Assembly (NCBI RefSeq): GCF_022802975.1
Contig: NZ_JAFEVZ010000010.1
Span: 122,307-186,306, forward strand
Length of the DNA stretch: 64,000 nt
DNA from: Flavobacterium pectinovorum
Lineage (GTDB): Bacteria; Bacteroidota; Bacteroidia; Flavobacteriales; Flavobacteriaceae
Direction: 5' to 3'
Shown one piece after another: positions 9,053 through 17,397 of the stretch (position 1 is the stretch's first letter; the number at the start of each line of letters is the position of its first letter). The notes beneath the pieces are model-generated. The model saw only the letters and a program-made list of their open reading frames with translations, made no database searches and was not told the DNA's origin. The position numbers and the translations under genes were made by a program.

Positions 9053-10702
9053 TTAAGGAAGCCATCTGGTATCTCCAACCTTGTTGGTTACAATTGGAGA
9101 ATTCGGATCCTTAATTGTTAAATCTCCTGCAGTAGGATTCACAAATAAATTTTGTGCGCTAATGCCCAATTCAGTTCCTTTAATAGCTGCAGCACCCAGC
9201 AGATAGTCTGTAGTCGTGTAGTTATTACTGAATTCTGTTGTAGAATTTGCACCAATAGCCTGAATAACTTTTCCACAAGCAGAGGCTAGTAAAACATTTT
9301 TAAAGATTAAAGTAGAGCCTATTGCCGAAGGGATATTAATCAATCCGCGGTTAAAAGCATAATCATAAATCGTTAAATTTTCAAATTCAAGACGAATCGG
9401 ATATGCCGATGATCCATAATCAAATAAATTTTTAAAATTTCGGTTTTTATCAGTTGCCAGATAATAATCCCTCATATAAGTAATGTTTGAGAAAAAAGCC
9501 TCTTTAACATTGTCTGCACCGGCAGAACCAAAGACGAATGTACCATAAGTCCCTGAATGCCCACCTACCTGATCAAAGGTGCAATATCTCATATCAATTT
9601 TTCCTATTTCTTTGTATTTTCCGTTGCCCTGATGTCTCCAGAAACCGCGTTTAAAATGATTGAATACACAGTTATAGAACTTAATATCTCCAATCGTCCA
9701 TGAAAATCCACTGTTAAAGAAGTAGCTGGCATCAATGGTTTGATAAAAACGAATGTTTTCAAACTCCAATGAATTCAAAAATGATCCTTCGGTAATATTC
9801 CAGTTTCCATTCATTTCAATTTGAGGCATTTCTCCCTCCGTACCTCCTGTAAGTTTAAAACCTTTTGAAATCGCAAATGGCGTAATCTTAAATAATGAAC
9901 CTGCTTCCAGGAAATATACTGTTCCTTCCGGAATTGTAGCGTCAGTATTGTTTTTTCTCAACAATGCATCTAAATCATCTCCTTTCATAACCAAAATTTG
10001 TCCTGGCGATGGTCCTGCCGAACGGAAATTTTCCTGATTGTATGGTCTGTCGTAAACACGTAATTTATTATTGTCATAAACATTTACATTGTAGGCTGTA
10101 CTTTTTTCCAGACCTTCTATCTTGGCCTGTCCGATGCTTATTTCTGCAGATGTCAGTTTGCGGCCTATAGCCGGAATTTCTTTAGACTGTGCCGGTACAA
10201 CCGATATACTATCTACAGGGTTAGCCGCATCAACTGTCCAGTTTATAGTTACTTCAGTTTCTGTAATATTTACCTTTTCAACAGTTTTCAATATTTTGGC
10301 ATAGTCAGGACGTTCTTCTGTTAAAGCATTTGTGTAAGCCCATTGCGAATTAAACTTAGGATCATTACTATTCGCACGAACTCTAATATAAAATTGCGTT
10401 TTATAAGGAATATCGTCCATCAAAATTTGAGTATCAGTAATCGTGTACGTTTTGAAAAGACTGGAATAGTAATTGTCTAAATGCAATTCTACTGTATAGG
10501 AAACAGCATCATTTACTTTGTACCATACTACTGCAATAGAATTACTTTTAACCACTGGGGCTGTAAGTACAAATTTGGGCTGAAACAAATCTCCAACCTT
10601 TGCATAAGCAAATTCGTCTTGCTGACAAGAGTTTAGCATTCCTCCAAGCAAAATCATGCTGAAAAATGATAAAATATAGATTACTCTTTTTGAATTTTTC
10701 AT
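9053..10702 (-). CDS. DUF4957/DUF5123-type beta-helix lipoprotein with Fn3-like N-terminus (putative pectin-binding surface protein)
   Basis: I place the start at 10702 (MKNSKRVIYILSF) rather than an upstream in-frame ATG at 10768, because this gives a normal lipoprotein signal with the lipobox LNSC. After the cysteine come two Fn3-like segments (about 45-220). A right-handed beta-helix-like region with repeated short strands and asparagines follows to the end, matching the look of DUF4957 and DUF5123 proteins found beside SusC/SusD in pectin loci. It follows SusD by 100 bp and precedes the terminator, the usual place for a surface glycan-binding protein. The function inferred is capture of pectic chains at the cell surface, but a lyase or esterase role cannot be excluded because beta-helices also carry these activities. 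Catalytic residues were not identified. Confidence 0.75.
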   Translation of the reverse strand: MKNSKRVIYILSFFSMILLGGMLNSCQQDEFAYAKVGDLFQPKFVLTAPVVKSNSIAVVWYKVNDAVSYTVELHLDNYYSSLFKTYTITDTQILMDDIPYKTQFYIRVRANSNDPKFNSQWAYTNALTEERPDYAKILKTVEKVNITETEVTINWTVDAANPVDSISVVPAQSKEIPAIGRKLTSAEISIGQAKIEGLEKSTAYNVNVYDNNKLRVYDRPYNQENFRSAGPSPGQILVMKGDDLDALLRKNNTDATIPEGTVYFLEAGSLFKITPFAISKGFKLTGGTEGEMPQIEMNGNWNITEGSFLNSLEFENIRFYQTIDASYFFNSGFSWTIGDIKFYNCVFNHFKRGFWRHQGNGKYKEIGKIDMRYCTFDQVGGHSGTYGTFVFGSAGADNVKEAFFSNITYMRDYYLATDKNRNFKNLFDYGSSAYPIRLEFENLTIYDYAFNRGLINIPSAIGSTLIFKNVLLASACGKVIQAIGANSTTEFSNNYTTTDYLLGAAAIKGTELGISAQNLFVNPTAGDLTIKDPNSPIVTNKVGDTRWLP

Positions 10703-10802
10703 ATGTGAAATTTTATTGTTTTTAATTGGTAATATGTAATTCGCATTTTCAATTGGTGTTGCGACCACTTTTTGATTATGCTCATTTCATATCTAATTCA
10801 AT

Positions 10803-12692
10803 TTAATAGTTAAAACCATAATAATTCTGAATAGCTCCTCGATGGTCCGAAATCACTTTAGCAGGATAAGGACATAAATAACGTAAAGGAGTATTAGGAG
10901 ACACACTTGAAGCATTGTTGAAATTTATAAAACCTCTAAAACTCCACTTAATTTCGTTCATTGGCTCATAACTTGCAGTCTCGTTATTAAGCGCATACCA
11001 TTTAGTAGCAAATACATGTTCAGTATAACCTGCCGGTTTTGCCTGCAAAATTTCATCTATTCCTTTTATGTCTAAAACGGTTTTACCTGCATTACCCGGA
11101 GATGGAATGTTTTTCCAGTAAATACTTCCAGGAACAAGATCTATACCCGGAACATAAGCTCCATTGGCTACTTTACCCCAGTTTACGAATTTGTTATACT
11201 GATTGTAAATTACTTCACTGTATTTATTCCAACGGGCTAAGTCAAATTTACGCTTACTTTCTCCGCCAAGTTCCCAGGCACGTTCATCCATAATTGCCTG
11301 AAAAAATAAATCAGGATTTGATTTAGATGCAACATAGCTATCTACTTTTACTGACCAGTCTGCCTGACTGAAAGCTCTGCGGCGCACTCGTTTTAGACAT
11401 TCCTGAGCATCCTGGCGAGGGCCAAATCGTTCGTTTACAGCTTCTGCATACATCAAAAGTACATCAGCAAATCGCATCCATGAGTAATTGACACCGGTAC
11501 CTTTTTGACTTGTGCTGCCAAGTGGAGAAGTGTAAAGTTTTGACCATTTTGCAACAGCCAGCCTGGCTATGTCCAAGCGAATAACCTGATTTAGATTTGC
11601 ATCATACGAATAAGGTCCGCAGGTAATATCACGTCTTAAATCTTTGTTATCAAACGAGTATAGGTATGTTCCTGCCAGACTAACGTTTCCTGAAGCACTT
11701 CCGTAAGCATGGTTTCCTTCAACAATCGGAATACCAACAGCATAACCATATTCGCCCGAAACACCTCTTAATAAAGGCAATGAAAATATAACATCATCAG
11801 TAGTCGGTGTTACCCAATTATTTTGTCCAATCCAAAAATTAGCATAGCTTAATTTCAGGTCATGCTGTCCTTCATTGATTACTTTTCCTAAATACTGGAT
11901 GGCAATATCATAATACAATTCATGATTTTCTCCACGAACCATCTGGCCAATATTTGCAGCATCGCTATCCGGGCGCAAAGTCCAGCCTCCACGGGTAAGT
12001 GCAAGTAAACCAATCAAACCCTGATTAAAACTTCTTGATGCACGCTCTGTACCATACTGCACTACGCTTGCATATTGCATTAGTGGCTCTACTGATTTTA
12101 AATCATCTATTAGAAATTCAAGAATTTTATTTCGGTCTGTAACTCCTACCCTAAAATCTTCATCACCGGTTGATGATTTTGTACGAAACACAACATCTCC
12201 CCAAATACGAATCATATCCAGATACACCATCGCACGAATTGTTTTAACCTCTCCATACATCTGTGTGATATTTGAAGGCTCCGTTTTACTGGCATTTTTG
12301 TACAGATCTGAACCTTCAATCCCTTCAATAACATCATTGGCATTATTGATAATTTTGTACATGGCATTCCAGGTAGCATTCAGCGTTGTCCAATAAGGTT
12401 TCGGCTCAAAACAGGCAATGTCAGAACCGTTAACATTTACTGCATTAGTATTAACCGATGCCATCTCTACATCTGTATTCGGATTAAAAACAAAAGCAAG
12501 TCTGTTAGAGTAGGCATCGTCTGTCAGCATAAGTGTATATACTCCTGCAACAGCTGATTTTATTTCACTTTCAGAACTAAAAACTTCATCCTCGGTAAAA
12601 CCAGTTGCCGGATGTACCTCTAAATAGTCCTCGCAACCTGTCAGACACAGTGCGAAACTAAATAGCATACTTAATAATATCTTTTTATTCAT
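10803..12692 (-). CDS. SusD/RagB-family outer-membrane nutrient-binding lipoprotein (pectin locus)
   Basis: A surface lipoprotein that forms the lid on its partner SusC transporter. The signal peptide ends in the lipobox LTGC (Cys near residue 20), followed by EDYLEVHP, a typical SusD mature start. Characteristic stretches include EIKSAVAGVYTLM, AMYKIINNANDVIEGIEGS, GEVKTIRAMVYLDMIRIWGDV and, near the C-terminus, RFADVLLMYAEAVNE and DERAWELGGESKRKFDLARW. These are the helical TPR core motifs of the family. The length of 629 aa is somewhat above the usual 500-600. It starts 20 bp after the SusC stop, so the pair is co-expressed. The ligand is inferred to be a pectic oligosaccharide from the flanking enzymes. 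Confidence 0.95.
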   Translation of the reverse strand: MNKKILLSMLFSFALCLTGCEDYLEVHPATGFTEDEVFSSESEIKSAVAGVYTLMLTDDAYSNRLAFVFNPNTDVEMASVNTNAVNVNGSDIACFEPKPYWTTLNATWNAMYKIINNANDVIEGIEGSDLYKNASKTEPSNITQMYGEVKTIRAMVYLDMIRIWGDVVFRTKSSTGDEDFRVGVTDRNKILEFLIDDLKSVEPLMQYASVVQYGTERASRSFNQGLIGLLALTRGGWTLRPDSDAANIGQMVRGENHELYYDIAIQYLGKVINEGQHDLKLSYANFWIGQNNWVTPTTDDVIFSLPLLRGVSGEYGYAVGIPIVEGNHAYGSASGNVSLAGTYLYSFDNKDLRRDITCGPYSYDANLNQVIRLDIARLAVAKWSKLYTSPLGSTSQKGTGVNYSWMRFADVLLMYAEAVNERFGPRQDAQECLKRVRRRAFSQADWSVKVDSYVASKSNPDLFFQAIMDERAWELGGESKRKFDLARWNKYSEVIYNQYNKFVNWGKVANGAYVPGIDLVPGSIYWKNIPSPGNAGKTVLDIKGIDEILQAKPAGYTEHVFATKWYALNNETASYEPMNEIKWSFRGFINFNNASSVSPNTPLRYLCPYPAKVISDHRGAIQNYYGFNY

Positions 12693-12712
12693 GATTTTAA
12701 GATTTAATTTAA

Positions 12713-15700
12713 TTAAAATGATAACTGAGCTCCCAAAGTGTAATTTCTTGTTCTTGGATACGCATTATGATCGATGTTTGGTGTTAATCCTGTTGATAGG
12801 TTAACTTCCGGATCATAACCTGAGTAATTTGTCCAGACAAATAAATTAGTACCCGTTGCATACAGACGAACTTTGTTGAAAATTAATTTCTTAGTTATGG
12901 TTAAAGGAACTGTATATCCTACAGAAAGTGTATTTAATCGTAAGAAAGAACCTTTTTCGACTGCATAAGACGAAGCAATTGGACGACCGATTGAAGTTGG
13001 ACTCCACATGGTAGCATTTTTATTAAAATCTGCCAAAAGTTCCGGCGAATAGCGAAGGTCGTTCCCCATATCATCAAAATTTCTCCAGCGATTTTCCAAC
13101 GACACTTCCATTCCCATATTGTTTTGGTTGTTTTGATACCAGGATGTCATCATCACTTTGTTTGCATTGAAAACATCAAACCCAGTCACAAAATTGAAAA
13201 AAGTAGAGAAATCAAAATTTTTCCATACAGCATTCAGTCCAAAACCTCCTGAATATTTAGGGTTGGTATCACCAATAACTTTTCTGTCGTTTGCACCAAT
13301 TACATACGTATTTGGATCTGATGGATCAACAGGCGTCAGTTTTTTAAATTTAGCATTTCCCGGACGAGGATCCTGAGACAGATTTTTGGAGTTGGCTACA
13401 CCTTCTTTTAGTTTCCATGTTTTGGTCAATGGATCAAATGAATCGAAATCATCCATGGTATAAAAGCCATCATTAACAAAACCGTAAATCAAACCTTTTG
13501 TACCCCCTACATAAGCACGATAATCGTCATCATTTAACAATTGTGTTCCTGCCCATCCCGAACTAAGTATCCATTCATTCTCTCCACTTGAAAGTGCATC
13601 AATTTTATTCTTGTTGTATCCAATATTGAAATTTACATCCAGATGAAAATCTTTTTGCTGAACTACGTTGGCATTAATGGCAAATTCAATTCCTTTATTA
13701 GATGTCTGTCCCACATTGGTCATAATTTTACTAAAACCTGATGCTCCCGGAATATCAGAAGGCACTAATAAATCTTTAACTGTATTTTGGTAAATTTCTA
13801 CATTACCGGTAATTCGTTCATTAAAAAAACCAAAATCAACACCAAAATTAGCTGTATAAGTTGTCTCCCATTTTACATCAGGATTGTTTAAATAAGTTAC
13901 CTTACCATTAGGGTTATAAAAATTATAGTAATAATGACTTTCTTCTCCCCAGCCCACTGATCTGTCTTGTGAAACGCCATAATATTTAGCATACAAATCG
14001 CCATCAATACGGTCATTACCAGAAACTCCGTAACTTAAACGTAATTTTAAATTTGAAATAGTTGTGCTTTCCTTCAGGAATTTTTCATTAGACATTCTCC
14101 AGGCAAATGCTGCTGCCGGAAACATACCCCAGCGATTATCAGGACCAAACTTAGTCGAACCGTCAGCACGAATCGTAAATGTTGCCAGATATCGGTCATC
14201 ATAACCATAATTTACACGACCAAAGAAAGATGAAATTTTATTAGGTGAACCTTCTTTTGATTCATTAGCATAACCATCACCCAAGGCAAGATTATCCAAC
14301 GCTTTTTCAGCTGTTATATTTGCAGGAAAATAACCTGTGTAATAAGTTTTGCTGGCACTTCTCTGATCCTTCATTTCCTGCCCCACCATAACCTGAAAAT
14401 CGTGAAGTGTGTTAATTTTGAAATTATAATTCAATACATTATTTAATTGTGTACGAGGGTTTTGTGTCATTTTCCAGCCTACTACCGGAAGTCCTCCGTT
14501 TTCATTCGCCTTACCCGTTTCCAGACCCCAAAAACGGCCGTCTTCTTCATACTGGTATTCGAAACCGAATGAGCTTCGAAAACTCAAACCTTTCACTATA
14601 TTCCATGTTAATGCTCCTACTGTATTGAATGTACGTTTTATACGATTACGATAATTTCTTTGAGCTTCCTGCATCGGGTTGAAACGTCTCACTGGCAAAT
14701 AATCTTCCGGATCAAAATAAGTATCATCTTCCGGCAATGTCATATAATCCTGTAAACCCTGAGTAGGTGCCTCACGTAATGCTCTAAGCAAATTAACCGA
14801 TTCAGTACCTGCCCCTTCTATGGTTTGATTGATAAAACGGGATTGAAATTCAAAAGTAAATTTATCAGACAATTTGGTATTAAGCGTTAGGTTCATGTTG
14901 GTTTGTTTTAAACCGGTTCCTACTAATACCCCTGGCTGATCCTGATTCGTAATAGCGAACTTAAATTTGGTTTTTTCGTTACCGCCATTCATACTAAAGT
15001 CAAGGTATTTCGTAATTGGGTTACTGCCAAAAATTTCATCCTGCCAGTCTATTCCTTTGTTACCTTTATAAATATACATTTCATTAGCCTGCCCAAAACG
15101 ATTATAAAAAGCACTCGGATTTGAAGTTCTTCCTCTTTCGTACTCATATTGCATCATAACATATTCATACGGATCCATTACATCTACACGATTTGCTAAT
15201 GTTTTAATTTGCATGTAACTGTTTATATTTACCGAAACTTTCCCTGCTTTAGGATTTTTTGTAGTTACCAAAATAACTCCGTTTGCACCACGAGCACCAT
15301 ATATAGCAGTAGAAGCAGCATCTTTTAATACTTCTACAGATTCGATATCTGTTGGCGGAATATCATTTAGAGTCGCAACTTCAAAACCGTCAACCAAAAT
15401 TAAAGGTGAATTATCCTGTGTAATAGAACCTCCTCCACGAATTCGGATCATGATTTCAGAACCCGGAGAACCATCAGCCGAAGTAATCTGAACCCCCGGC
15501 AATTTACCAACCAAGGCTTCCGCTACAGAGCTGGTTGGAACTTTTTCTAATATTGTCCCTTTGATACTGGAAACAGCTCCGGTCAGGTTTCCACGTTTTT
15601 GTGTACCGTAACCAATAACCACTACCTCATTCAATTCACTGGTCGATTCCTTCATTTCGATATCAATCCCCGAGGTACGTCCATTTAAAGGTACCGTTGT

Positions 15701-15940
15701 ATCTTCCATACCAATAAACTTAACCACCAAAACAGCTGTTTTAGGGTTGTTTACTTTGATGGAAAATTTTCCGTCAAAATCACTGGTAGTATTTGCTTTT
15801 TCATTTTTGACAATAATTGTTGCGCCCGGAATCGATCCCATTTTATCTTTCACAATTCCAGTCACAGTTACTTCCTGAGCATATCCGCTAATCGTAAGGA
15901 ACAAGACGATTAAAGTGCTCATGATATGTTTTTTTATCAT
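12713..15940 (-). CDS. SusC/RagA-family TonB-linked outer-membrane transporter (pectin locus)
   Basis: A TonB-dependent barrel predicted to import oligosaccharides delivered by its SusD. It has a signal peptide (1-21, ending SGYAQ), a carboxypeptidase-like regulatory domain (about 22-100, VTGIVKDKMGSIPGATI), the SusC signature ELNEVVVIGYGTQKRGNLTG, a plug domain with VEVLKDAASTAIYGARGANG and a 22-strand-type barrel ending in an aromatic residue (GAQLSF). The length of 1075 is typical. It lacks an N-terminal STN domain, so it is probably not coupled to an anti-sigma factor and regulation is left to the hybrid two-component protein upstream. It starts 63 bp after an unknown lipoprotein gene. 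Confidence 0.96.
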   Translation of the reverse strand: MIKKHIMSTLIVLFLTISGYAQEVTVTGIVKDKMGSIPGATIIVKNEKANTTSDFDGKFSIKVNNPKTAVLVVKFIGMEDTTVPLNGRTSGIDIEMKESTSELNEVVVIGYGTQKRGNLTGAVSSIKGTILEKVPTSSVAEALVGKLPGVQITSADGSPGSEIMIRIRGGGSITQDNSPLILVDGFEVATLNDIPPTDIESVEVLKDAASTAIYGARGANGVILVTTKNPKAGKVSVNINSYMQIKTLANRVDVMDPYEYVMMQYEYERGRTSNPSAFYNRFGQANEMYIYKGNKGIDWQDEIFGSNPITKYLDFSMNGGNEKTKFKFAITNQDQPGVLVGTGLKQTNMNLTLNTKLSDKFTFEFQSRFINQTIEGAGTESVNLLRALREAPTQGLQDYMTLPEDDTYFDPEDYLPVRRFNPMQEAQRNYRNRIKRTFNTVGALTWNIVKGLSFRSSFGFEYQYEEDGRFWGLETGKANENGGLPVVGWKMTQNPRTQLNNVLNYNFKINTLHDFQVMVGQEMKDQRSASKTYYTGYFPANITAEKALDNLALGDGYANESKEGSPNKISSFFGRVNYGYDDRYLATFTIRADGSTKFGPDNRWGMFPAAAFAWRMSNEKFLKESTTISNLKLRLSYGVSGNDRIDGDLYAKYYGVSQDRSVGWGEESHYYYNFYNPNGKVTYLNNPDVKWETTYTANFGVDFGFFNERITGNVEIYQNTVKDLLVPSDIPGASGFSKIMTNVGQTSNKGIEFAINANVVQQKDFHLDVNFNIGYNKNKIDALSSGENEWILSSGWAGTQLLNDDDYRAYVGGTKGLIYGFVNDGFYTMDDFDSFDPLTKTWKLKEGVANSKNLSQDPRPGNAKFKKLTPVDPSDPNTYVIGANDRKVIGDTNPKYSGGFGLNAVWKNFDFSTFFNFVTGFDVFNANKVMMTSWYQNNQNNMGMEVSLENRWRNFDDMGNDLRYSPELLADFNKNATMWSPTSIGRPIASSYAVEKGSFLRLNTLSVGYTVPLTITKKLIFNKVRLYATGTNLFVWTNYSGYDPEVNLSTGLTPNIDHNAYPRTRNYTLGAQLSF

Positions 15941-16003
15941 AACTACTATATTTTATTTCGATTTAGATTTGTTTTTTTAAATCTGTTCATCATTGGATTT
16001 TAT

Positions 16004-16819
16004 TTATTTCGCCTGTACTTCTCCATTTATGGTTACTACATAATCTTTAATAATTGGAGTATCCGCATCATTTAGGTTAAAATCGATGTTAGTAACCCCA
16101 TTTCCTAAAATTGGAAAAGAGCCTTCAAATTCTTTTGTTTTTACTACAACTAAATCTGCAGTCATAAACTCTATACGAACAGTAACATTGTTCGCCGCTT
16201 CATCAGTCTGGAATACAATAAAATCGTCTAAGTAATTAATTCCACCAGTTGTCGTTTTCTTAGATCTGGAAACGGACATATCTCCTTTTATAAAGGTTTC
16301 GTCAGAGACTTTGTATCCGGTACGTTTTACAAAAACAGTTGTTTTAATAACAGAATAACTAGGATCTGCTACGATGTCTTTTGACTTTAATCGTAATGTA
16401 CCCGTTCTGCTACGGATGTTCAGAGTAAGTTTTTCATCAAATGGTGTTGCGTAAGGAACTGCTGCCGAAAGATTTACTTTTTGATCCGCATTTACTGATT
16501 GCGGAACAATAAAATCATTTAGGTTAACTGGTAAAAGGACCATTTCTGCAGGGATATCAGATGCAATAAACTTATAACTACCTTTTTCCAGTGCAAAACG
16601 ATAAAGTGAACTATAGTTGCCAAAATAATCACCGTTATCTTTATAAATAAAAATAGGCCTTGTTGAAATACCTACATTTATATTCCATGGTGCACCATTC
16701 AGCTGAAGCTCGTAATCTTTTACAATCGAAGGTTCGTATTTCATTTCATCACCAGAACAGGAAGTCATCATGAAAAGAAGTACACCTACTCCGAGTATTA
16801 TTTTTTTTATGTTTTTCAT
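16004..16819 (-). CDS. Lipoprotein of unknown function leading the pectin SusCD operon (fimbrillin/Mfa-like fold suspected)
   Basis: Not recognised with confidence. A lipoprotein signal ends in the lipobox MTSC near residue 21. The remaining 250 residues are beta-rich with no enzyme motif. A similar phrase appears near each end (VKDYELQLNG near 35 and IKDYVVTING near the C-terminus), and the layout of two beta-sandwich halves recalls Mfa2/FimB-type fimbrillin-like lipoproteins, but this is only an impression. It is the first gene of the operon, 63 bp before SusC, so it is probably made in step with the transporter. It may be an additional surface glycan-binding subunit or an accessory part of the SusCD complex. 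Confidence 0.6.
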   Translation of the reverse strand: MKNIKKIILGVGVLLFMMTSCSGDEMKYEPSIVKDYELQLNGAPWNINVGISTRPIFIYKDNGDYFGNYSSLYRFALEKGSYKFIASDIPAEMVLLPVNLNDFIVPQSVNADQKVNLSAAVPYATPFDEKLTLNIRSRTGTLRLKSKDIVADPSYSVIKTTVFVKRTGYKVSDETFIKGDMSVSRSKKTTTGGINYLDDFIVFQTDEAANNVTVRIEFMTADLVVVKTKEFEGSFPILGNGVTNIDFNLNDADTPIIKDYVVTINGEVQAK

Positions 16820-16978
16820 ATCATATTATTTAAAATTGAAAATTGTTTACTGTTTCGTAAATGTTTGCCTATTTAAAAATAGGTTCGCCAGTGAATAATA
16901 GAATGAAAGAGCCGGTTTGTTTCATAAGCTTGGTTTATTAGTTAGTTAAGAATTAGTTAAAATACTTTAGGTTATAGG

Positions 16979-16987
16979 GCAAAACTA
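16979..16987 (-). promoter_or_regulatory. Candidate -7 element of the pectin SusC operon promoter
   Basis: On the minus strand the sequence reads TAGTTTTGC, matching the Bacteroidota -7 consensus TANNTTTGC, about 160 bp upstream of the first gene start. No good TTG -33 element was found at 19 bp, which would fit an activator-dependent promoter, but the match could also be chance in AT-rich DNA. Confidence 0.35.
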
Positions 16988-17190
16988 TAGATAGTGAATC
17001 GTAATTTGGTGTAAATATTGCTTTTCGAGGAGGGTGAAATCACTATTTTAGCGAGAGTAATTGATGAATTACTAATTAATTAGGATATTTTTTACATTGT
17101 GTAAAAAAATACACCAAAATAAAAACAGAGTTATATTTATTTAACTCAAAATTAAGTTTGAAGGATAAATAAGGATTAGAATTTTTAATT

Positions 17191-17310
17191 ATCAGGCTGA
17201 GTCAATTCGGCTTTGCTCAGGGTAAACTAAGTCAAAGCCCCGCTCCAATAAGTTAGTACAAAAAAAAAACTTTAGAACTAAACGAGCCTTCGACTTCGCT
17301 CAGGGTGACA
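17191..17310. repeat. TTCGACTTCGCTCAG-type palindromic intergenic repeat, copy C
   Basis: Left half reads ATCAGGCTGAG then TTCGGCTTTGCTCAGGGT; right half reads CCTTCGACTTCGCTCAG then GGTGACA. The central spacer is longer than in copies A and B and contains an A-run. It lies just downstream of the hybrid two-component regulator gene. Confidence 0.75.
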
Positions 17311-17341
17311 CTTGTGGTAGAAACAAAATATGGGTTTCTGT

Positions 17342-17362
17342 AAGGCTTCGCTCAGGGTGACA
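17342..17362. repeat. Half copy of the CTTCGCTCAG intergenic repeat
   Basis: Reads AAGGCTTCGCTCAGGGTGACA, the right half of the repeat seen at 17191-17310, and lies 31 bp beyond it in the same orientation. It is probably a truncated duplicate. Confidence 0.6.
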
Positions 17363-17397
17363 TTGGAGTATCCACGAATCTATTTTTGAAATTTTTA

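Larger units (their letters stand above)
16820..17397. other. Promoter and repeat region between pectin operon and its hybrid two-component regulator
   Basis: 578 bp without a gene. The half nearest the operon should hold its promoter and the binding site for the regulator encoded at 17398-21738. The half nearest the regulator's 3' end carries the palindromic repeats at 17191-17310 and 17342-17362. No T-run hairpin terminator was seen for the regulator gene. Confidence 0.6.

Noticed and set aside
10703..10768. Upstream in-frame start of the DUF4957-type lipoprotein
   Set aside because: It would add 22 polar residues before a perfect lipoprotein signal; the ATG at 10702 gives the normal signal.
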